This document shows, piece after piece, positions 58,808 through 64,000 of a stretch of 64,000 bases of DNA. This DNA is from UBA11524 sp963617205 (GTDB taxonomy: Bacteria > Bacillota > Clostridia > Christensenellales > Aristaeellaceae): contig CAVEOA010000001.1 of NCBI GenBank assembly GCA_963617205.1, positions 124,001-188,000 of the forward strand, in the 5' to 3' direction. The notes under the pieces were generated by a model. The model was not told the origin of the DNA, did no database searches, and was given only the letters and a program-made list of their open reading frames with translations. The position numbers were made by a program, and so were the translations under genes. Within the stretch, counting starts at the first letter, position 1; the number at the start of each line of letters is the position of its first letter.

Positions 58808-60310
58808 TTATTTTGCATACCAGTCATATTGATAGCCGTAATCGCCTTCATGTACCTGCTTTGTAAGCGTGAAGTGGACAACTGCATTCTCACGCAGCAG
58901 GAATTCAAGCTTTACATTGCCCTGATCTGCTACAGCAGTGCTCAAGTTGACGTCCGGATGATCCGTTTTTCGCAACGTGCTCAGCTGCTGTTGCGTCAAG
59001 CTGCGCGGTTCGCCCATGTCGTGCCACGCCTTGAGCGGATTGCAGGTCATTTCATCAACCGCTTCGGTAACAAGCACCTGTTTTCCGTCGGCAGGCAATG
59101 TAATGGCGATGGAAAGTGGCTCACGCGTTTCGTGGCACAGGTTCCACAGGATGCCCTCATAGCTGTTATCTACCTTGCGGATAATAACAGCGTGTTCATC
59201 GCGGTAAACAGGCGTGCCATTCAATTTGGAGAAAAACGCAAAGGCCCACAGCGTCGGTTTGGCAATCAACCCGTTCGCAATCAGACCGAAGCCGCCATGG
59301 AAGGGCATCGGCGGAACTCCCTGCTCCTCAAACACATCGCCGAACGTCCAGTAGGAATAGGATGCAGCAACATCGCCCATCCTCGCCAGCACCCCAGCCA
59401 TGTATGCAGCGTTCAGATTCGTATCGTGAATCGGGCAGAATGGGTTATATGAGGTGTTGAATTCTGTGATGTGCATTTCGATACCGCTGTACTCCGGAAA
59501 ACTGTCGATAATTTCGCGTGTTTGCTGCATTTCCTTCATCAGCGAATCTACTGAACGCATGGAATGATACAGATAACGCCCCTGATGCTCCGGCGTTTCG
59601 CCCATATAGGCGTGGCGCGTCACGAAGTCAACAGGCAGATGCTCGTCGAGGCAGAACTGCAGGAAGTTGCGCACCCAATCCAGCGATGTCGTACCGCCGC
59701 AGATGGCAGGTCCGCCAACACGCATCTCCGGCAGTGCTGACTTCACAGCGCGTGCGGTGACGGCGTATAGATGATGGTACTTTTCCTCGTCTGCGTTCTC
59801 CCAGAAGCATTCAAGGTTTGGCTCGTTCCAGATTTCGCATGGCCATGAGGAAACTTCCTCTCTGCCGTAGCGCTCTGCCAGATGCAGAAGGGTCGCCTTC
59901 ACCAGATTAGTCCATTTTTCATCATCCTGCGGCGGTGTTACATTGCCCTTCCAATAGAAAACGGTTTGTGTGCCGCTCGCCATCTTCTGCGGCATGAAGC
60001 CCAGCTCCAGAAATGGTTTCAGTCCAAGTGAACGATAGTCATCCATGACGCGGTCAAGGTAAGTGAAGTTATACGATTCATGCCAGTTTCCGTCTTGATC
60101 CTGATACGGCTGATAAATTGCCATATCATCGCTGAACAGTCCGTGTCCGCGGATGTGCTTGAAGCTGCATTCCGCCTGTGCCATGGCAAGCTGATCGTGA
60201 TATTCCTTCTGCAATGCCAGCCCCATGCGCCCTGTGCCAATGCAGAAGGACGTGTGATTGCTGAATGAAGCGGTGCTATTAGCAGATAAATGAATTTCAT
60301 GCACTTTCAT
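58808..60310 (-). CDS. Beta-xylosidase-like glycoside hydrolase, GH39
   Basis: The 500-residue cytoplasmic enzyme (no signal peptide) should release xylose from xylo-oligosaccharides. The GH39 barrel carries the acid/base Glu163 in EIWNEPNL and the nucleophile Glu283 in MHITEFNTSY. Also conserved are FKHIRGHGLFSDDM and TRHAYMGE. Positions match the Thermoanaerobacterium saccharolyticum enzyme (E160, E277). The C-terminal beta-domain is at about 380-500. It follows the MBL gene by 26 bases and lies divergent from the GH67 gene, indicating a xylan-use cluster. Confidence 0.93.
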   Translation of the reverse strand: MKVHEIHLSANSTASFSNHTSFCIGTGRMGLALQKEYHDQLAMAQAECSFKHIRGHGLFSDDMAIYQPYQDQDGNWHESYNFTYLDRVMDDYRSLGLKPFLELGFMPQKMASGTQTVFYWKGNVTPPQDDEKWTNLVKATLLHLAERYGREEVSSWPCEIWNEPNLECFWENADEEKYHHLYAVTARAVKSALPEMRVGGPAICGGTTSLDWVRNFLQFCLDEHLPVDFVTRHAYMGETPEHQGRYLYHSMRSVDSLMKEMQQTREIIDSFPEYSGIEMHITEFNTSYNPFCPIHDTNLNAAYMAGVLARMGDVAASYSYWTFGDVFEEQGVPPMPFHGGFGLIANGLIAKPTLWAFAFFSKLNGTPVYRDEHAVIIRKVDNSYEGILWNLCHETREPLSIAITLPADGKQVLVTEAVDEMTCNPLKAWHDMGEPRSLTQQQLSTLRKTDHPDVNLSTAVADQGNVKLEFLLRENAVVHFTLTKQVHEGDYGYQYDWYAK

Positions 60311-60336
60311 GAAAGTTACTCCTCTTCTGATGCGGC

Positions 60337-61122
60337 TTATAAGCCTGATTTCGTCCAGTCAAATACAAAAACCTGATCATGCGGCAGATAGGCCTGGCAT
60401 GTGTCGATCTTCTCATACGGTGGAATGTTCACCGGCTCAGCGGCACGCAGGTTGCCATCCGTTAGCGCGTTGAAGAAATCATCGAACATCCAGCGGTCGT
60501 AGAGTACATCACGATGCGGACAAAGCACCTTTTCAAACGGCAGCAGCTGCACCTCACGCATGTTGTTCCGAAATTCGCGAAGTCCGAGCGCCTGCGGAAA
60601 GAACAGCCACGTTGTTGGATTCCAGTCATCGCCGGAAAGCAACAGCTTTCGCTCAGGGATGTACACCACTGCGGAACCGGGCGTATGACCGGGAGCAGCG
60701 ATAATTTCCGCCGTCATACCACCCAAATCGATGATGCCGGGTGTCATTGGCTTCGGCGGCTGAATGCTTCCTGACAGGAATACAGATTCATCTACTGCGA
60801 TGTTCTGTCCGACTGCCTGCGCCACAATACGTTTGCGTGTTGCCGTATCAGTGAAGACAGACCAGTCCGGCAAATCCTCCGGCAGCATGTATGTTTCCGG
60901 AAACCAGCGCGCACCAAGCGCATGGTCGTAGTGGTTATGCGTGAGAAAGACTGTCAGCGGCTTGTCGGTCATGTGCTGCATAAACTCCGCTACATTCTCG
61001 ATGCCATAGCCTGTATCGACCAGCAGAGCGGTGTTCTCCCCTTCCAGCAGCGTCATGCACACGCCAAGGCAATCCGCAATATGCCACACGTCCGGCATCA
61101 CTGCGTGAACCGTAAAAGCCAA
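60337..61122 (-). CDS. MBL-fold metallo-hydrolase in the xylan cluster
   Basis: The 261-residue metallo-beta-lactamase-fold protein has the zinc motif THNHYDHA (H-x-H-x-D-H), then His in APGHTPGSAV and Asp in LLSGDDW. The start is TTG 61122, with AAAGGA about 9 bases upstream; there is no in-frame ATG near. No signal peptide. The substrate is unknown. Its position first in an operon with a GH39 gene, divergent from GH67, suggests a sugar lactone, ester or thioester (inference). Confidence 0.85.
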   Translation of the reverse strand: MAFTVHAVMPDVWHIADCLGVCMTLLEGENTALLVDTGYGIENVAEFMQHMTDKPLTVFLTHNHYDHALGARWFPETYMLPEDLPDWSVFTDTATRKRIVAQAVGQNIAVDESVFLSGSIQPPKPMTPGIIDLGGMTAEIIAAPGHTPGSAVVYIPERKLLLSGDDWNPTTWLFFPQALGLREFRNNMREVQLLPFEKVLCPHRDVLYDRWMFDDFFNALTDGNLRAAEPVNIPPYEKIDTCQAYLPHDQVFVFDWTKSGL

Positions 61123-61228
61123 GTTTGCTTCATCCTTTCCTGCGAAGAAATTCAGTCTCTCTATTCGACAGTCAGTTATCTTTTTCCTGTTATCTACTTA
61201 ATTTTTCGTTGCGCTTTAGGAATTTATC

Positions 61229-61257
61229 TTGTGCTTTCTACCGTTACATGCTATATT
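61229..61257 (+). promoter_or_regulatory. Promoter of the GH67 gene
   Basis: TTGTGC (61229-61234) and TATATT (61252-61257) are 17 bases apart. TG at 61249-61250 gives an extended -10. Confidence 0.65.
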
Positions 61258-61290
61258 TTTTACGACATTCTTTTAAGGAGTGCTTCTGTG

Positions 61291-63141
61291 ATGAAGGAAT
61301 CATGGCGTTCGTGGCTTCCCTTTCTGACGGATGATGTTCCTGAAGGCTTTACACAGCCGATGGAAACGGCGCGTTTTGAGCTGGATCATGCTCTGCCGCG
61401 GCTCGCCCCCGATTGGCAGGTGACGCTGAAGCAGGATGAGTCGCTGCAAGACGGCTATGTCATCTCACGCAACGACACCAGCATCGTTCTGACAGGTGGT
61501 AAAACCGGCGTACTATACGGCGCGTATCAGCTGCTGATGAAGCTGGCAGTTGGTACTGACATTCCGGAAAGCTTTACTGCATCACCGCAATATGCACTGC
61601 GCATGATCAACTGTTGGGATAATATGGATGGCAGCGTGGAGCGGGGTTATTCCGGCAGAAGCTTGTTTTTTGATGGAGGACGGCTGTCCTACAACGCAGC
61701 ACGCCTCCGTCAGCTTGCAAGGATGATGGCATCAGTCGGCCTGAATGTGCTGTGCATCAACAATGTCAATGTTCACGAGCCTGCGCAGGAGCTGATTGAG
61801 TCGTTTTTGCCGGATTTGGCGGTACTTGCGGCGATTTTCCGTCCTTTCGGCATCCGCTTGATGGTTGCCGTTGACTATTCGCAGCCTATGCGCCATGGAA
61901 TCCCGACGGCTGACCCGCTGGACGAGCGTGTGCAGGCATGGTGGCAGCATCAGGCAGCGATTGCGTACAGCAGTATTCCGGATCTTGCCGGCTTTCTCGT
62001 CAAGGCAGACAGCGAACATCGTCCCGGACCGTTTTCCTATGGCAGAAATCACGCGGAAGGTGCGAACATGCTCGCTCGGGCAATCAAACCATTCGGCGGC
62101 GTACTTGTCTGGCGTTGCTTTGTCTATAATTGTCAACAGGATTGGCGCGATATTTCGACTGACCGTCCGAAGGCTGCTTATGACAACTATGTGCATCTCG
62201 ATGGTCAATTTGATGATAACGTAATCCTGCAGGTAAAGAACGGTCCGTTCGATTTTCAGGTGCGCGAGCCGATTTCGCCGACGCTTCTGGCGATGCCGCA
62301 TACGCAGCTTGCTCTGGAATGGCAGCTTGCGCAGGAATACACGGGTCAGCAAATCGACTTGTATGCTATGCCAAGCATGTGGCAGGAGACCATGGCTGAT
62401 TTGCCGCTGAAGAGCATCATGGCGATGGCTGCTGTTTCAAATTTCGGCAATGATGCAATCATGACAGGCCACCCATTTGCGGCGTTGAATCTGTTTGCAT
62501 ACGGCGTACTTGCGTGGAGTCCGCTTTGCTGCCGTCCGGATGATATCATTCGGCAATGGATTCGCCTCACCTACTGCCTTTCGCTTAAAGACGAATGCAC
62601 GTTGGCAGACATTTTGCTCGGAAGCCGTCATGCGTATGAGCAGTATACGGCTCCACTTGGCATCGGCTGGATGGTTACGCCGAATGTACACTACGATCCA
62701 AGTCCGGACGGATATGAATATCAGTCATGGGGGACGTATCACAAGGCAGACCGCGATGCTATTGGCATTGACCGCACATCCGCCGGAACAGGCTATGCAT
62801 TGCAATATCCACCGTTGCTGCGCGATCGATACTCATCGTTGGAAACCTGCCCGGATGAACTGCTGCTGTTCTTTCATCGTTTGCCGTACACGTATCGGAT
62901 GCACGATGGACGGACGCTGATTCAGCGCATTTATGATGATCACTTCGAGGGATACGATTGGGTGGAACGCGCAAGCGAAGCACTGGAGTCGCTGACATTG
63001 CCGGAGGAGGATCGTGCCGTTGTGCTGGAGCGTATCAAGCTTCAAAAGCAGAATGCACGTGAGTGGCGTGATGTCATTAATACGTACTTCCATCGCCTGT
63101 CCGGCATTGACGATATCCATGGCAGAATGATTTACCCGTAA
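61291..63141 (+). CDS. Alpha-glucuronidase, GH67
   Basis: Removes (4-O-methyl-)glucuronic acid from the ends of xylan oligosaccharides. The 616-residue cytoplasmic enzyme has an N-terminal domain (about 1-110) and the GH67 barrel. Conserved stretches are GFLVKADSEHRPGP (an active-site Glu), DNYVHLDGQFDDNVILQVKNGP and FDFQVREPIS. It is slightly shorter than the ~680-residue well-studied enzymes. AAGGAG is 10 bases before ATG 61291. Glucuronate released here could enter the KDG route via kdgK/eda. It is divergent from the MBL-GH39 operon. Confidence 0.94.
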   Translation: MKESWRSWLPFLTDDVPEGFTQPMETARFELDHALPRLAPDWQVTLKQDESLQDGYVISRNDTSIVLTGGKTGVLYGAYQLLMKLAVGTDIPESFTASPQYALRMINCWDNMDGSVERGYSGRSLFFDGGRLSYNAARLRQLARMMASVGLNVLCINNVNVHEPAQELIESFLPDLAVLAAIFRPFGIRLMVAVDYSQPMRHGIPTADPLDERVQAWWQHQAAIAYSSIPDLAGFLVKADSEHRPGPFSYGRNHAEGANMLARAIKPFGGVLVWRCFVYNCQQDWRDISTDRPKAAYDNYVHLDGQFDDNVILQVKNGPFDFQVREPISPTLLAMPHTQLALEWQLAQEYTGQQIDLYAMPSMWQETMADLPLKSIMAMAAVSNFGNDAIMTGHPFAALNLFAYGVLAWSPLCCRPDDIIRQWIRLTYCLSLKDECTLADILLGSRHAYEQYTAPLGIGWMVTPNVHYDPSPDGYEYQSWGTYHKADRDAIGIDRTSAGTGYALQYPPLLRDRYSSLETCPDELLLFFHRLPYTYRMHDGRTLIQRIYDDHFEGYDWVERASEALESLTLPEEDRAVVLERIKLQKQNAREWRDVINTYFHRLSGIDDIHGRMIYP

Positions 63142-63145
63142 AAAG

Positions 63146-63181
63146 ACTCCCGTTCTGATTTACTTCAGAGCGGGAGCTTTG
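63146..63181. terminator. Terminator between GH67 and the right-end gene
   Basis: CTCCCG-TTCTGA pairs with TCAGAG-CGGGAG around a short loop, followed by CTTTG. The flanking genes converge. Confidence 0.8.
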
Positions 63182-63195
63182 TTATTGCCTTGATT

Positions 63196-64000
63196 TTATT
63201 CCTGCGGAGGAACCGGCGTATATGCCGCCTCTGGAAGCGGCAGATCATCAGTAATTTCCAAATCAGTAGACGTGGAAGCATCTTCATCCTCGAGTAAATC
63301 AGCCGGTGTGGCAACAGAGATGGGCTGCGAACCGAAACTTTCCGTCAGACTGTTCATCGCTGTTGACAGGATACTGAGAAGCTGTGTGCTGTCCATGCCC
63401 GTAACATTCTGTGCACCATCGGTCGGCAGTTCAAGCGCATTCCAGCGACCTGTTGTTCTCAGCGCCATGCGGAGCGTCAAATCAGCTTCTGCCATGTGAA
63501 GACCAGCTGTGATGTTCAGGCGGACAGGCGCAGCTTCTTTCTTTTCGCGGTTGTACTGGAGTGTCAATTCAGCCGTAATCGGCTCGAACGTTTCGTATTG
63601 CTCCTCTTCGCCCTCGGGAATATCCGGCGTAAGCAGCAGTTTCCATTCGGAATTATCGTAGCGCTTGCTGGAGTCTGACGTTTCGGAATGTGTGTACGAG
63701 AAGGCAAACGCAGCGCGTAACGGCTTGACATCCTGAGCATCTGCGGCAGGCATGCGCGACACATAGCCCGAATAGGGCTGCTCGACATCTTCACTCTTTT
63801 GCATGCTCAACGTGAGCGTCTGCTTCTCGTTCATGAGCATCAGCGTCGTTGTCTGCTCTTCCTGCTTGAACGTCAGGTTTGTGTAGCCCCACGGATTTTG
63901 TGGAAGCGGCAGAGCAACAGCCACAGACAGCGTATCGCCATGCGTGGAGAGTGTTCTTGACAGACGCAGCTCACCCGTCAGCGGCAGCGCATCAATGCAT
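63196..64000 (-). CDS. Hypothetical protein, 5' end beyond the window
   Basis: The frame is open from 64000 to the stop at 63196 (at least 268 residues), so the start lies outside the window; GTG 63924 is unlikely to be the true start. The visible part is beta-rich and hydrophilic (LSRTLSTHGDTLSVAVALPLP, ITAELTLQYNREKK, LNITAGLHMAEADLTLRMAL). The C-terminus is acidic and Pro-rich. It resembles the mature part of an extracellular protein, but no signal peptide can be seen and I do not recognise the family. Confidence 0.7.
   Translation of the reverse strand, partial: CIDALPLTGELRLSRTLSTHGDTLSVAVALPLPQNPWGYTNLTFKQEEQTTTLMLMNEKQTLTLSMQKSEDVEQPYSGYVSRMPAADAQDVKPLRAAFAFSYTHSETSDSSKRYDNSEWKLLLTPDIPEGEEEQYETFEPITAELTLQYNREKKEAAPVRLNITAGLHMAEADLTLRMALRTTGRWNALELPTDGAQNVTGMDSTQLLSILSTAMNSLTESFGSQPISVATPADLLEDEDASTSTDLEITDDLPLPEAAYTPVPPQE

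Noticed and set aside
1..64000. tRNA or rRNA genes
   Set aside because: No cloverleaf with a GTTCGA-type T-loop or rRNA-like stretch was noticed in the intergenic regions.

Overview
The window looks like chromosomal DNA of a monoderm Bacillota, most likely a saccharolytic, anaerobic clostridium of the Christensenellales/Aristaeellaceae kind. The lineage is an inference from gene content and style: AGGAGG-type ribosome sites, sigma-A promoters with 17-base spacers, a CGAAC-type LexA box, a TrmFO/HslVU/DprA/TopA housekeeping block, a cre-like LacI-type operator, and a secondary alcohol dehydrogenase of the Thermoanaerobacter/Clostridium type. No rRNA, tRNA, CRISPR array, prophage or complete insertion sequence was seen.

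Layout. 1-4.5 kb: three secreted proteins (a GH53 galactanase, a peptidoglycan-binding protein with a Thr/Pro tail, an SH3-like protein). 4.6-7.8 kb (minus): a three-gene MotA/MotB-like ion-driven stator operon resembling ZorA/ZorB, with a small MITE-like element just downstream. 7.9-11.9 kb (minus): Sua5-prfA-prmC-yqhQ translation block. 12-17 kb: radC, then a MacAB-like ABC export operon. 17.2-19.6 kb: rhomboid-like protein, plsY, AI-2E-family permease. 19.8-27.9 kb: dprA-topA-trmFO-hslV-hslU-proC-rnhA. 28-31.3 kb: a Xer-type recombinase, a Cys-rich miniprotein divergent from lexA across a shared SOS box, hemolysin III, free-methionine sulfoxide reductase. 31.3-37.1 kb (minus): degV-map-galT behind a structured leader RNA, and a kdgK-eda operon for 2-keto-3-deoxygluconate. 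37.4-40.8 kb: zinc-ribbon protein, TPM-domain protein, short RecQ. 40.8-47.1 kb (minus): F-type ATP synthase operon. 47.3-48.4 kb: a CorA-family channel. 48.6-56.5 kb: RDD protein, a sugar-type ABC importer, a secreted SNase-like nuclease and a protein with three OB-like repeats. 56.6-63.1 kb: alpha/beta hydrolase, NADP-type secondary alcohol dehydrogenase, and a xylan/glucuronoxylan cluster (GH39, MBL hydrolase, GH67). A partial gene runs off the right end.

The most unusual item is the ATP synthase. There is no separate delta subunit gene, and the alpha subunit carries an N-terminal segment that looks like the C-terminal domain of delta. Two other candidates for undescribed biology are the stand-alone ZorAB-like stator with a third small membrane-anchored partner and no recognisable effector, and the roughly 270-nt structured RNA with its own strong promoter and terminator in front of degV.

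Metabolically the pieces fit plant cell-wall use: galactan (GH53), xylan side chains and backbone (GH67, GH39), hexuronate catabolism through KDG kinase and KDPG aldolase, and galactose entry through GalT. All functional assignments rest on reading motifs by eye; no database search was possible.
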